From contig NC_133063.1 in the NCBI RefSeq assembly GCF_048771995.1, positions 22,507,063 to 22,571,062 of the forward strand: 64,000 bases of DNA. Direction: 5' to 3'. Both the position numbers and the translations under genes were made by a program. The notes beneath the pieces are model-generated. The model did no database searches and had not been told where the DNA came from. It worked only from the letters and a program-made list of their open reading frames with translations. The stretch's first letter is position 1. Each line of letters opens with the position of its first letter. Positions 34,849 to 49,381 of the stretch are shown here, in pieces. This stretch comes from Taeniopygia guttata (Eukaryota; Chordata; Aves; Passeriformes; Estrildidae).

Positions 34849-36121
34849 CTACCAAGTGATAGGAAAGCAATTAAAAGAAGTTAGGAACAACTACCATGGT
34901 CTTTAGTGCTGTTCACTGTCTGTTCTGCTTTTTCCAGGTGAATATATTCTATTAATTCTATTTGGAATTAGAAAGCATTGAACACATGTAAAAGTGTATT
35001 GATACACAGAGTTCAAAACAGGCAGAAATAGATATGCTGACCAAAAGCACATTTTGTTGTCCTTTCACGGAGTTTGGATTTTGCTGTTTTCAATTATTTA
35101 TACTACTGAAGTCTTCCAGGGGAATTCTATTTTTTTTTTTTTTGTACATAAATAAGCAGAAAACCTTACCAGTTCTTCACCTATAAAAGATAAATCTCTA
35201 ACTTCAAGGAATGTTACCCTTACAGTTCTTTGTATATTGTAAAAGTGGAGAAGGAATCAAGAAAAGTGAATCATCACTACTTATTTAATCATAATTTCAG
35301 AAATCTAAGTGTTGTACTTAGAGAAGGCGAAAGGAATATAACTGACTGAAGAAGTGGCAATGCTTGCTTGTGTTCCTCAGAAAACAAGAAAAAAAGGATG
35401 ATATTCACTTTTGTTTTCTCATTTAGTTTTTCAAAAGTTCAGTATGAAGGCTTTGTTAGTCAGTATGAGATCACTCAGCAATCATCTTACAGGTTTTTCA
35501 CACTTGTTTTTTAAAAGAAACCCAAATCACTTTAATGGATCAAACCCTGTGTGATACAGTGTAATAACACAAGAATTTAATATTCAAGTATACATATTAC
35601 ATTTTCTTCGTGTATTCAAACTTCTCTGGTAACTGCAGATATAATGGCTTTGAAGCTAAAATGTACTCTGATTAATTACATTTGGAATTCCAGTCTCAGG
35701 ATGCATTATTATCTCACATCTAGAGAAGCTGGATGTATACACTGTTTCTCCAAAATTATCTAAGTACCCATTCCAAAGATACAGGACAGGCTATTTGAAC
35801 AGTTTTACTATTGTGAAACATTTTCTTTCCCCTCACTCTTTCAATACTACTTTGAATTCTCAAACCTAAGCATGTTACATTTTATTTTAATATTTATTCT
35901 GTTACATTTTATTTTTATATTTATTCTATTAAATTAATAATCCCCTGAAAAAAGGAGATATTTTTCTATTACCTTTTACAATTTTGACACTCATTGCAAA
36001 AAATCTATTCAGTATTTTTACTGGAGAAAGGAAGTCTTAGCATTTTTGGAAGACTGTACATTTACAAGTTAATCTTCTGTTTTACTGTAAACTTCTACCA
36101 AATATTTAACTAAAAGTTTAC

Positions 36122-36214
36122 CTGCATGATTTCTGTAGTGTATTTACATTCTATATGTGCTAGTCTTGCTGCTGCAACATGTTCCTCCAGTTCCTTTATT
36201 TTCAGTGTAGCTGC
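36122..36214 (-). CDS. CCDC171: Exon 6
   Basis: 93 bp, phase 0 to 0, acceptor CTTTTTAG, donor CAG/GTAAAC. Short coiled-coil exon (LKIKELEEHVAAARLAHIE). Confidence 0.83.
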
Positions 36215-37395
36215 CTAAAAAGACATTTTGAAAATATTTAAGTTGAGAAAGGTGATGAAATCATGCAAATACACCTTTATTTGTTCCGTTTATTAGGTCT
36301 CCATAAACCAACCTGGGCTATCTGAACTACTTGTACTTTAGAACTGTGAAAACCCATCTCAATAAATAAAGAAAAGAAAACAATTACATGTCCAGAATAT
36401 TAAAATAAAATTTTTGCTTAGTTAAAGAAATTGATGTAGGATTATGTTCTTGCTGCATTTTTTATACTCACAGATACCTAGCTCCATATAAAGGCCTGGA
36501 CATGGAATTTTAATTTAAAAAATGCTTTTAGCATTTTAGCAGTAATTACAGAGTTGCTATAATAGAAATTTACATGTAATTTTAACTACACTGTTTTCTA
36601 TCAAGAAGAATCTTTTCACTTAAGGCTAATGACTGATTTGAAAAGAACAATATATCCCAAAATGACTCCTGCCTCCAAGTGATACAACAAAGATCAAAAA
36701 AAAAGACATTATTATTAAAAGTCATTTAAGACACATAAAGTTACACAGATATAAGTGAAGTCATTGATTTTGGACAACTAAAACAAAGTAGCAACTATGT
36801 GAGACTGAATCTGACTCTAAGCACTTCAGTTAGGGAAACATTACTGGAAAATAAATAAATAAATACTTTTAAATACAAGCTGTCGGCAATAAATTTAAAC
36901 TCTGTATAATCTCACACATTCACAAAAGGAAATAACTGTGAAACAGAGATCTGTGGAAGGCCTATTAAAGAGAAAGTCACAGCACAGAGCTTACCAAACC
37001 TACTCCACAACAGCATCAGCCAAAAGGCTTAAGCTTTTTCTCCTCCCAAAAGACCTATCTGCTTAACATGTTTAAATTAAAAAAAAAAAAAAAGAAACCA
37101 AAATAAAAACCAAACACAAACCCTACAGAAATACTCCCTCTATACGTCCATATTTCTAAGAGCACTTTCTCAGGGACACAAAACTCTTCCCATCTGCTGT
37201 TCAGACACCAGTCTCAGGTCAGGCTCGCAGCATTCACCTGTGAATGCGCCTTTCCTGCCAAACTGATGCTCCACGTTTTGTTAATCAAACACAAGGCACA
37301 GAAAGCCTAACTCAGAGGTTCCTACCCTCAAAAATGAAATTGCTCAGTTGCATCAGTGCTTGCTGAGGCTCCCAGCAGCAGGCAGAAAGCTTTAC

Positions 37396-37542
37396 CTCCA
37401 GTTCTTTGATGAGCCTCTCCTGCTGTTTATCCTTGAAATGCAGGCGGTCGGCCTGGAGCCTCAGCATCTGGCTGCAGCCATGGTGCTCAACCTCCATATC
37501 CTTAAGATTCCTGAGCCTGCTTTTCAGGGCAGCATTAGTTTT
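37396..37542 (-). CDS. CCDC171: Exon 5
   Basis: 147 bp, phase 0 to 0, acceptor ATCTTTAG, donor GAG/GTAAAG. Coiled coil including LQADRLHFKDKQQERLIKEL. Confidence 0.85.
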
Positions 37543-40299
37543 CTAAAGATAAATAGGTAAATGAATAAATAAATACATCAAGAGGAACTTTTACGAAGAT
37601 AAAGCATTGCAGGAGAGAGTTTAACAGAGGAGTGGATACTGCATCCGAAGATGCTAGAACTTTAAAATCAAAGACACCAGCACAGGTCAATAGAAGTGTT
37701 TACCCAGCAGCAGACATGTTTTTAGTTTACCCCCAAGAACACTCTATTGGCCCAAAAATCACCGTCAACATGACCTTCTGTGGTAACACTAATAGAAAAG
37801 CCAGATCTCCACAGGAAATCTTCCTCTAAAAGAGTACAGCCCGTCCAATCTCTTCTGTCTGCCAACTCAGTGGCAATGATAGAAACAGGGGGCATTTGGT
37901 GAAATAGCACATGGGGACAAAAGTTCATTTTTGTTCTGATTTTAATTGCTAAAACTTCAAATCAGATGTTTTTAGAAACAGTAACTCTTACAGACTAAAT
38001 AATTTTAATTTCTCCTATTCTGAAAAGGATTTTCTTCTTTCTAGAAACTAAATTACTTTAAAAACTTATGAAATATGGAGTCCTCAGTAGAATAAAATAA
38101 GCTGATCCCCACATAAATTTCTGCGTATAGAAATTGAACTAAACTACAGGTTGGAAGAATTTACTGACATTTCTGGACTCTGTAGGTCTGTGAAATCACT
38201 GCTACAAAATCTCCATAGTCCATATGAATTTGGACTAAATTTAAGCTAATCCTCTAGTTTTGCATGTCCAGCAAGACAGGTTTCTTCCCTTCAGAATGCA
38301 AAATAAATAAATAAGTAAATAAATAAACCAAAACTAACAATTTCTATGGAACTATACCTGGAAAGATATAGTAATATTTCTTTAATTAGGTTTATCTTCC
38401 AGGTATTAACAAAAATGAACTGGGAAATATGAAAGAATTAACAGATAGTTTGCTGTAAAATACTACAAAAAATTTTAAAATGTTATACACTGCTAATGCA
38501 ATTAATATTTGCAAACTAAAATTGTCATGAATATATCAAGCTCATTAAACAAGTCAGCATGAGCTGTAGGATTTCAGAGTTTTGAAGAATTCTGGAACTT
38601 TTTGGAGGCGTATGACTGTTTAATACTATCCCCATAGCCACCTGCAAATATTTGCTCATGGAAAACATAGCTGGTTATTTTGGCTTTTTGTTTGGTTGTG
38701 GGCTTTTTTTTTTTTTTTTTAAACCATGTGTAAACCATGCAATCTCCCAAGTATTCTGAGGAAAAAAACATGAAGGGATGCGGTCTCCTGTCTAACCATG
38801 AGCTGATTCTATTGCCCTTCCCTTCAAACTCCAACCCCTCCTATTCTGGGCCAGGATACTCCCAACAGAGCTCATCGTGAATCTGTCACAAAGCAGAGAG
38901 TAACTTTCCTGCGTGTCCCAGAGACACAATTCAACACTCTGTGACTCCACTCCCATGCCTACCTCAGCATTTTCACAGCCAAGTTCAGAATTACACTTTG
39001 TGAAGTGCAGTTTTTCCAGCCAGGATTTGCTTACATGCTCAGAATCCCACTTCTCTGCATGTATTAAGACCACAATTAAATCTCCTTAGCTTTCATTTTA
39101 TAGCTCAGAATAATTAAAGGAGATTTCAACCAGGCCTGTAAATACACAACACAAAAGACTGCAACTCATTCAAAGTCATAATTTATAAACCCACATATTT
39201 CTGATGTCTATCTGACAAGTTTAAATGAATTAAGCTTTCAATGCAGTCAAGTCCAGATGTAAGATTTTTTTTATTTCCCAGAATTTTGTAACTATACATG
39301 ACATAACTGTAAGGTGGTGGGCGGAGGAACAGCTACAAAAGCAAAGGGGAAAAACTGAACATTTTTACTGCTGAAGGCAGGTTAGGGTCTGGCTCCTATT
39401 AGTGAATCACATTTTCCTTTCAGAGAGTTTTGAAAGTTCTGAAAGACTTCTGAGTTCAGAGACATCAAGATTCTGAATGTCTACAGCTCACGCTGACCTG
39501 TTTAACAAGCTAGATGTATTCATGGCGATCTTAGTCTACTCATGTTAATTACATCTCCTACAATTTTGTAGCTTTATTACATCTACCAAGAAAGCCTCTT
39601 CCTCTACAACCACTGGCAGAGAAGACTGCCAGGGAGCTGACAGAGAACACAATGCCCTGAGCGTACACTGCTCATTTTGTCCTTTTTCGAGGACAAACAT
39701 CATTTGACAGAGCATAGCATACTTTTTCAACGTTGATCTTTTGCTGTAGCACTAAACTCTCTGAAGGCAGCTTCTACAAAACACTGTACACAGCAGAAGG
39801 CAATACCCTTCCAGAGCCTCCTCAAACCAACTCAGCCACCTACTGTTAGCCAGAACTCAGAGCTTACCCTGCTGCACCTGGCAACTTCAAAAAGAAAACT
39901 CTATCTAAAAGTAGGCTTCTTCACAGCCTGTAGCCTGCCCTACCTTTATAGGAATCAGCTTTGACAAAAACTGACTTGTGATTCTGCTTGTTTTGAGAAG
40001 GAGCTTAGGTCCTGTTCACAAGCTCCTCTGTTTTTCACTAGCACTGTGTACTGATTACTTGGGTTAGGTGCTTACCATGGCAAACAGCCCCAACACATTC
40101 CATCAAAGCCCCAGATCAACGTTGCACACTAGGTGTAGCTTCATAAGGCTGTAACCTTCAGAACTATTCAGCAGTATTCAGCTATTTGGGGAATTTTTTT
40201 TCCCCTTAAACCAGAAAAACTCCAACCCACCACACACTTTGCACCAAAAAATTTTCAGCCAGCATCTCGTGGAACTTTCCATCTATTAATATATCACAC

Positions 40300-40481
40300 C
40301 TGACAAGCCTTTTCTGCTTCAATTTTTTCTTTGAAAAGGAATTTCAATTCAGCAAGGTGTACTCTGTGGATGTTATCTCTCTCAACTGCCAATCTTTGTT
40401 GCTCCTCTTCCCACTGCCTCTGAGCACTTTGAACCATTTTCTCAGCCTCTGCTGCTTTCTGCTTGTATTTGTCGTTGAGTA
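40300..40481 (-). CDS. CCDC171: Exon 4
   Basis: 182 bp, phase 1 to 0, donor CAG/GTGTGA. Coiled coil rich in Glu, Lys and Gln (EAEKMVQSAQRQWEEEQQRL). Its acceptor is preceded by a 35-nt pure T run on the sense strand, an extreme pyrimidine tract. Confidence 0.85.
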
Positions 40482-40491
40482 CTGACATTTA

Positions 40492-40492
<1 letters not shown>

Positions 40493-40527
<35 letters not shown>
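40493..40527. repeat. A35 homopolymer beside exon 4
   Basis: 35 consecutive A on the plus strand, that is a T35 pyrimidine tract directly upstream of the exon 4 acceptor on the gene's strand. Confidence 0.9.
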
Positions 40528-40529
<2 letters not shown>

Positions 40530-41598
40530 AAATGAAAAATAGCACTGCAAATAAGCATGTTCAGAAAGAAAAAAGGTATAATGAACCTAAGTTTGTCTTT
40601 GTATTGTGATATCCTGTGACACCCTGGAACATTAACACTTTCAGTTTCACTACAGAGCAACAATCATATTTTGTGTTCCTGTAGCATCTTTCACATAAGG
40701 ACATGGAAATCCTTTGGAGATTTCTACAAATTAAAGCTCTTCTCCCTTTGGAAAGGAATAAAAATTCTACTCTTTCAAGAGAGGCCTCTATAGCATGGGG
40801 AACTTAATTGCATTTTTCTGCACCACTTGGCTAGCTTATTTCCAAATATCTACGTGAAACTTTAGTCTGTACCAATTAATTTCAAGCTCAGTTTAAGTAA
40901 CAGTAAAGACAGACAGCTGCCACATGAAAAAGACTCTAGGAAAACCTAAGGCAGGTTGGGCTAATGAGCAAAGGCTTGGCTTTTCTGGGGAAATGTACTG
41001 CTGCTCAAGAGATTTAAATCCTCAGCCCAGCAACTGCCCCAAGACAGGAAAATACTGGATCTACTTCTCTGTGAAAGCTTCAATGCCAAGGAAAAGTTCT
41101 TTTCCTAAAAGCAGTTTTACTAGGAACTTTGCTTCATTTCACAATCTCAGTCAAAATATTTTGTATTAACTTTTTATTTCACTGAGTACAACTGGCTATG
41201 TTGGCATTTATGTGATCACCACTTTCTGATAGATTTTTATTTCAAATTCATCCCATTCTTCTGAAATTTCTTCCTAGCTGGAGAAGGGTGAAACAACCAG
41301 AAGACGCGTGGTGGGAAAACACAGAGAATTAGTGGACACAATGATGGGGAACACCTGTCAGATGTCAGGAAGTCAAGCCTCAAGAAGAACAGCAGAAAAA
41401 CAGTTTGGAGAAAATACTAAAGACAGGGCACAAGTCAGGTGCTCTGTCCAACAATTTAAGTTGAGATTGTATGAAAAACAACACACGAGGTGAGCAAGGC
41501 TCCAAGAGACAAGGAAGAAGAAGCATAACTTAAAAACTGAAAAAGAAATGAGAAGCAACACCATGACTATTTGGCTTCCTTGACATTTGTTACGATAA

Positions 41599-41690
41599 AA
41601 AAAAAAACAAAACAAAACAAAAAAAAACCGAAAGAAAAAACCCAACAAAGAACAAAACAAAAATTCCAAACAAACAAAAAAGTTTGAGAA
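41599..41690. repeat. A-rich low-complexity tract
   Basis: AAAACAAAACAAAACAAAAA-type sequence in intron 3 of the gene. Confidence 0.75.
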
Positions 41691-42591
41691 ATTTAAACTA
41701 ACCAAGATTTTTGTAATTTGTGTGTTCTCCAGATGAATGAAAACATAGATTTCTTATTATCTTTAAAAAATCTGGCAGTGTAAGTGCACTTGGAAGTTTC
41801 AGAGTCTCCTTCCATCCTTGCAAGGTTACAAACTCCAGGAGTGCTCCAGCCTTTTCAGTGAACACCAAAGGTTCACAAATACATCTCCTGTACTAAATTT
41901 TAGGAGTCCTATACTTACTTAGGTAACAAAAAAATGCACCTCCCCAGCTTTTAAGTGTGAGAAACATCTCTCTGTTTGAGAAAGAACAAGAAACTTTGAG
42001 TTTCTGAATGCAAAACTAATAGGGGGAAAATATGTACGTAAAACCCCTCCTTTCCACATACTACTGTCATAACACATGTTACTTGTATAAAAATAAAACC
42101 AAAGATGACATGAAGAGGCCAGATATGAGCAATGAAAAGCTAGAAATATCTGAAAAGGTGGAAGAAAAAAGCAGCACAATGAGAACTCCTGGGGGTGAAG
42201 GAAAAAGTTTGTGGAAAGAGTGTAAACATACAAAAAGAATTCGATTTTTTTTTTCCCTGAAATGTAGAAGGAAGAACTGCTGGCATAGTGATAAGCAGGT
42301 AGTGGAGAGGGACACCTTAATTACAATTCTGTACATACTGAGGGAAGGAATAACAGAAGGTAAGGAGCAAGAGGAAAAAAAAAGGGATTGATAGGTTTAG
42401 CAGGTTATATTTAATTCACATGAGACAGCAAGGGCTTTGTAAAACTCTTATGAACTTACAGAAGCCGATGTGTAAGACATGGGAAAATAAGAGACTTTCA
42501 AAAAAGGCTGTAACTGTAAAACCTTGTGAAATCACTGCTTGTTTTCATGACTTGGGACCGATGTAGCCTCTGGTCTACAATTTTTTATTAC

Positions 42592-42766
42592 CTTGAAGTT
42601 CCAAAACTTTATTCTTTACATCCCACAGCTCATCCTCTGCAGAAGACATCTGTATATGAGCCTCTTTGCTAGAAAATAACATTTCACTCTCCAGATGCTG
42701 ATGAAGAGCTTCTCCTCTCTCAAGTTCCAACCTTAATTTCATTATTTCTTGTTCATACTGAGACAT
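42592..42766 (-). CDS. CCDC171: Exon 3
   Basis: 175 bp, acceptor TTTTCTAG, donor CAAG/GTAATA, phase 0 to 1. Encodes coiled coil starting MSQYEQEIMKLRLELERGEA, the segment most like the N-terminal coiled coil of CCDC171. Confidence 0.87.
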
Positions 42767-43998
42767 CTAGAAAATAAATATTTCAGAAATTGCATTCACA
42801 GCTGCCATCCCTTTCCATCTGAATTTGAAATACAGTCTTGAAACTGCACATTATAGATACTTTTTTTTTTTTAATGCAAACTGGACCTGTTCCTAGATCA
42901 CTTTCATGTACCCTTAAACATACCTCCCTGTTTTTCCAAACACAATCAGCCTTAAGAAAATAAACACCACAATTATACTCCACAGGCAATTTTCTGGTAA
43001 CTGCATTTAATGAAAAGCAATTATGTTGGGATATTAGATTATCAGGCACCCAGTAACTCACTATGCAAGCACAAACTTCAGTTCAATGGTGTTCAGCAGT
43101 CATAACAGCAGTTAATAGCAGAATGCTATTAAACACAACAAAGAGAACAAAGAAAAGGCTTCAAACTGGCTCTTATCTGGTGTAAAAAAGATAGTTCAGT
43201 CACTGCTGCCAAAAACTGGACCCAGGAAACCACGTTCAAGCCATTTGAATGCAAGAAGGTGGAAAGTAAAAAATGAACTTCAGAATCTCTACAAAGCAGC
43301 AGCGTCCTTATTAAAAGGAGCTCCGTTCATGGGAAATAACTGAAGCCCATTACAAAGGTTTTCCCTGATGTTCTTGTGGCAAACTAGTACCTAAATGAAG
43401 TAGCAGGGAAAAAATACTTCATTAAAGTTTTCTCTATTTTTAATTTTATTACTGCTCTAAGTAACAATTCTGCTCTTAGGAGTTTGTTAGGGGCAACTGA
43501 TGTGGGTGCTTATTCATCTGTTTCCTACTAAATACAGCCAATAAACCAAGTTTGTTGTTCCCTATCCTTTTATTTAGAGATTACACAGTGACTTGCTCCT
43601 GTCGTGCTTCCACTGCTCCATCAGTGGTGGGGTTATTCTGTAAAATGGATCCCTGGAATTACTGGCACTAAAACACTCAAACAAAACACATCTTACATTA
43701 AGAATTCCAAAACTGGGGGTGCAAAATGTTCTTCTGCATGACTTTGCTGCTCTGTACTGCTCCAGTTTCTTACACACACCTTCAACTATTAGCAATGACA
43801 CTAAAAGTGATATCAGCTCCTGTGGACAGGCGTGAGATGTTTGTACAGTGCTATTTTGTTATTTTCCAACTACTGAATGTGATTTTGAGTCACCTGATGA
43901 GAGGATTATTTCAAAGAAACAAATTGCATTTAAGGAAAAAAATTGTGTTTATTCCAATGGTAAAATAAAGCAAACAAACAAACAAACAAAGTCCTTAC

Positions 43999-44137
43999 CT
44001 CTTGATTGCGTTGATTGTGTAATTCCAAATTTCTTTTCTCCAGCCTATGGAGGTTTCTTCTCAGATCTTCAACAGTGTCCATTTCTATTTGATTTCTATC
44101 CTGAGGCAACGGGAACTCTTCTATATCACTATCTGAG
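43999..44137 (-). CDS. CCDC171: Exon 2
   Basis: 139 bp, acceptor TTTTTCAG, donor GAG/GTAAGG, phase 2 to 0. It begins with an acidic stretch SDSDIEEFPLPQ and turns into charged heptad-like sequence (VEDLRRNLHRLEKRNLEL). Confidence 0.85.
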
Positions 44138-44811
44138 CTGAAAAATGTGTTTTGAAAGAAGCCTGAGCATTCATTTGAAGTTGTAATGCTTCTTTACCTC
44201 AATTACCCAATCAGGGTCCAGAGTTTTAAACCTTCACACAAGTAAAATTATTTTGTGCAGTTTTCACTTTACTATTGCTCTTTGAAGAAAGGACTATATA
44301 GAATTGCTTATTTTGCAAGATATGAGAGATGTGGCAGCAAGAACTTAAAAGAGAGATTCACTTTGGATTAACAAAATTGATTTAAGCATAACATATTCAT
44401 TATTATTTTTCAGTATCTTTGTTTCCGATAATGAACTTCCATCAGTTTTGATAATTACCTTCCAGGAGGCTTAAAAACATAATTCCAATTATGCAAATTA
44501 AAACAACTGGAAAGCTTTTTTTCTCATTTTTTAATGTTAGTTACTGTCTCAAAACCATGTCTGTCATGAAACAAATGCAGAGATGTGGGGAAAATACCTC
44601 TTTTTACGCACTTTGTCTTCAGAGATCCATACATTCAAACTACAGGCATGCAAACGATCACAAACACCACACAAATTGAAGGTTTAGTCCTCCAAACTAC
44701 CCTGTTTTATCATAATTTCCACTACTATTGCAGTTAAAACAAAATCTACTTGGTAATTAGCAGAATCAGCCCTCAAACACCACAAACAATAACAAAAGAG
44801 TAAAAATCAAT

Positions 44812-44925
44812 TTTATATATAAACAGTGAAAAATGTATACTAAGAATATATACATTTATATAGATACACTCACACATAAATATGTATATATACATATACA
44901 TATAAATAGGTATATTTTTAAAAGT
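44812..44925. repeat. TA-rich simple repeat in intron 1
   Basis: TATATA/CATATA-type repeats. The rest of intron 1 (44138-49381) is AT-rich with T-runs at about 45390-45432 and no supported exon. Confidence 0.7.
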
Positions 44926-47900
44926 ATTTATTTACCAGTTAAGTAATTTTAAGTGAAATGATTATAACTTGAAACTGGAAAACTTTTAAGTTATTTCAGT
45001 TCTTGAAAATCAGTGCTCACATTATTTGATATGTTTGTTTTCACATTATTTTAGGTATGTAAGACTGCAATAATTATTTTCTCTAGACAAAAGTGCAAGA
45101 GCTTATGGGCAATAAATGTGAAACACACTGATAAAAGAAACGTGACCAAATTAAGCACTAAACTGGTATCCTATAATACAGAAATAGAAATACTAAAATA
45201 CTATACCTTTGTCTATATGGAGTATTTTTTACAGAAATAACACTTTAATGGCATTTAATTAATAGCTCTTTTTAAATAAAAAGTGACCACTTTACCCTAG
45301 ATTTGTGTATAGGTACAATTAACATTTTTCATGACCAAAAATTTACCCAATGATATATGTCTTCTCATGGGTATTTTTGGGGGTTGGTTGTTTTTTTTTT
45401 TTTTTTTTTGGTTTTTTTGGGTTTTTTTTTGATTGGCCAAAGAGACACAAATGTCATCTACAAGGGGATCAGTAACTTAGATTAAATCTTGTCTTTGAAG
45501 ACATTACTACTATTAAAGAATGAAGTTTCCATTTTTTGAGCTGCAGACCATAAATATTTTATAATTGAATAAATGCTAAGTGTATTTCCATTTAAACAGA
45601 AGACAGACTTCATCTGTCAGATGAGAACAGCTATATGTGATCAGAAATTGTTCCACAAGGTGCCGTGTTCTTAACAATTTTATGTATTTAATAAATGTAG
45701 GAGATAATAATCTTTGAAACCTGCATGCACTGCAAGAAAACCACAAGCTCATTATTGGTTTTCAGTACTTATTACCAGAGCCATACTCAGAGTAAGCAAC
45801 ATGACTCAAAGAGCAAGAGACGAGAAACAATTAAAATCACTTTTTTAAATGCAATTCAGCTACTGCAAGAAGAAGATTTGGAAATAAGTGGAACCTGAAC
45901 AGCCAGAGCATCTCTATGCTAAATAAAATACTGTTTGTGGGCATCATGTAATAGTGTTGAGTGACCCTTTTTTTCTCTCTTTCTGGGGAAAACGCAGAAG
46001 AAATAAGGGCAAGTAATTTTATTTCGAGATGATAAATGAAGTATCAATCTCAGCTGAAAATAGATAAAAGCCAGACAGCACCAAGGGGGAAAAATGAAAC
46101 CCAAAGTGAAAACTGGGGAAGACTTGGTCCAAGAAACAAGGGTTATGGAAAGGGACCATTTATTTGGTCTGGAGGCAGCGGGGAAGTCATTTGCCTTCTT
46201 TAAACTTGGTGAGATTCAATATTACTTTCATGGAGACCACACAGAATGAAAGCAAGAGGATAACCACTTTTTGTAAAAAAACTTTAAGGCTTTATTTAAA
46301 TTACATTGGTTTTCATGGCAGTCAGAATTAAAGAAATCTGTTTCTTTCAGCTGTCCTATGAAATATCCGACAAAAAATCATAATGGAAAGACACATTAAA
46401 ACTTACTCTTAGGATAAACTAACTATGTAATTAACTATTCTGTTTAACTGAATCTGTGAGGGGGCTGTGGGGAGAATAAAAAAAACCAAAACCATACCAT
46501 GCACAAGTTATATGACACCACAAGCATTAGCAAATTAAGGATGCTATGGAAATGAAAAATGTGTATTAGAGCGCTAAAACAGTGAACATAATACTAAGTA
46601 CTGGCAAAAAAAGCATTAGACACCTTTTGAAGTGGCGTATGCATAGCTTCTGGAGTGACAATGCAATTGATGGAAACTTAAAAAATATATATCCGAAAGC
46701 CCTATTTTTTTTTTTAATCTTAGTATAGAACTAAAAAAAAAAAACCCAAACCAACAGAGACAAACAAATTAATGAAAAAACCCCCAGCCAACCTGTGTCA
46801 GAACTGTTGAGCTATTACTTATGTTACCCCTTTCATTTTGGTTGTCTAATTACACATTTTCAGATAACATAGAAACTAGCCTGAAGAATTTTTTTTTCCG
46901 TGATACTTTATTTAATTGTCACAGCATGGCCAGCAAGTGCAGGACTTTATGAAAGCTTCCTCCTACAACTTCTAGGAGATTTTTCCTTCCACCTTCATAT
47001 AACAGCTGGAAGTGCTACAACCATAAGGCTCTCAGAAGATTCAAAGACAAAACCACACAAACTCCCTGGAATGTTTCAAAGTATGCACAATTTGCAGTCT
47101 AACAAAATTCAGAAAATGGTTTTTACATCCATTTTCGTATCTTAGTAGTTCATCAACCCTTGGTTTTGAGCTAAAATATTTAATAAGACACCATTTTTAT
47201 TTAGACACCATTTTTAGCAGGACTTTAAGAATCTTCAATAAAGCATATGAGCAGGTGAAATAGCTCTTGAGTTCTACACTGCAAGAAGGTATTTTGTAGC
47301 TCAAAACCAAAATTCTCAGTCTTCACTTCACAAGTCTGTTGGTTACAGTCAGCACTGACCATTGCAGAAAAGCAGCTTTTCACTAGCTTCAATTCCACTG
47401 CTGGCAAAAAATGCAGAGTAATTTTGCAATCGAGAGTAATGTTCTTTTACTTACTACCCAGCAGTGTAATTTTGCTTAACTTCTGCAGTTCAGGGAGCAG
47501 ACTGCAGTCTGATTTTCTGACCAAAGTCTGTATTTGTGGAATTTTGCTGTTCCCATATAACTGGCAGTTTTTTACAGATTAAGAGAGAAATAGTTTGTGT
47601 GCCAAAGATCAAACTCTTCTCAAGTTATAAAACCCAGGGGTCATGGTAAGACTTACAGCCAATCTCTACCACTTTAATTAATGTGGAAAACCCTCCTGTG
47701 CCTCCTGGGCAGTGTTCCTGCATGCTTGGTAGAAACTACCTCTACCTCCTGATGACTCTATGACAGCTTGCATGTATCACACCATATCTGCTTCTTCCTC
47801 AGCCCTAATTGCTTCATTTCAGGCATCTAGAAAATAAATGAGCCACAAAAGCAGGAATTAAACTGCTACACTTAAAAATCCAGAACTGGATCGCACTGAT

Positions 47901-49059
47901 TAGCTTCCCTGGAAGTGATGTTGTCTGAAGGGGGTGAACTCATGGTGTCCAAACTGCAGTTTTTTAAGTCTATAAACTGTGGAGAATTAAGAACATAGCT
48001 AGCTATACATTCTTGTACTAGATAAGCTTCAAAGATTAGCCTCTTCTATATCATAAAACCATCAAGACCACTAGCAGAGACATGCTTTACTTTATTTGTC
48101 AACCTACTAAAATACTGATTTTTTTAACCACTCATACTATCATGTCACGTGAACCATTACCACAACTGCAATCTGACATCAGCTTTAGAAAACAGAATTG
48201 TACTGCTAGTCCTCTAAGCCTGAATATTGTAGAGAAATAAATGAATATATATATAGCAGAATATCCACTCTCAGAGTTTTCAGAACACCAATAAAAGAAT
48301 GTTATGTTTGCATAGATGGAGCTACAATCTCCTAAACAGATTACAAACTCTGCTTCTCTTCCAAACAATTCTAAGTGAGATAAACAAAGGTACTATAATT
48401 TTTGAAGTAGATCAAATGTCCAAGGTTACCTGCCTAATAGAACACTTGCTATGTTAAAGGCTGCTAAGTCTTTCACAAATTGCACAGAATTCTTGCATTA
48501 AGATGTAGCCCTAAGAAGTAAGAAATTAGTTTTTCATAACAACATTCTTTTTATTATTGCAACTTACACCTAAATCTCATAAGGCTTAAAAAATTGTAGT
48601 TTCATAATGCTTATCAAGAGTTAAGATCAAAACAATCAAAAAACAAATCAATCAAACACAATCAAAATGTCAAAATGTTTTCTGTCACATCCACATCATT
48701 CTGAGGTTTTAAAACTTCTTTAAATTACTCTGAAGTTGCATAGTGGAAAAGAAAAAAATAATTCTGAAGAATGTCACCTGGGAATGCTAAAGATTTTGAA
48801 TATGCACTATTCCTCTGTTAAAATACCTATCAATAGCTTACTAGCACACAAAGGGATAAATTCAAAAAGCATGGTATTTCACTTAGGGCAAAAAAACATT
48901 GCAGTGCCATGGAGCAGCTTGTAGGAGCTCCATAAGTAAACAAAACAGAAGAGGAAGTTTTTGCTTGGGGAATTATGTTTGATGTGTCATTAAAAGCTTG
49001 TGTCAGTTTCTTCTGGCAAACTTCCGAATATATGCCAAACACTTCAGAACAGGCCCCTG

Positions 49060-49270
49060 ATTTAGATATGAGGGAGAAATTCACCACAGTGAGGGTGGTG
49101 AGACCCTGGCACAGGGTGCCCAGAGAAGCTGTGGTTGCCCCATCCCTGGGAGTGTCCAAGATCAGGCTGGACAGGGCTTGGAGCAGCAACCTGGGACAGT
49201 GGAAGGTGTCCCTGCCCATGGCAGGGGGTGGAACAAGACGACATTTGAAGGTCCCACGACATTTGAAGGT
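49060..49270 (+). mobile_element. CR1 LINE 3' fragment in intron 1
   Basis: Conserved CR1 3' words: CACAGGGTGCCCAGAGAAGC, CATCCCTGGGAGTGTCCAAG, AGGCTGGACAGGGCTTGG, GGAAGGTGTCCCTGCCCATG. It lies opposite to the host gene, about 110 bp inside intron 1. The final ATTCTATGA-like tail is lost. Confidence 0.92.
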
Positions 49271-49381
49271 GACAGAGGCCACTCAAGAAAAAAATCTAAC
49301 CGCGATCTTAAGGGGCTCTAACTTAAAACAGGCAAAGCCCGGAGCGAGTAACAAATCCGCAGTGAAGCTGCAAAAACTCAC

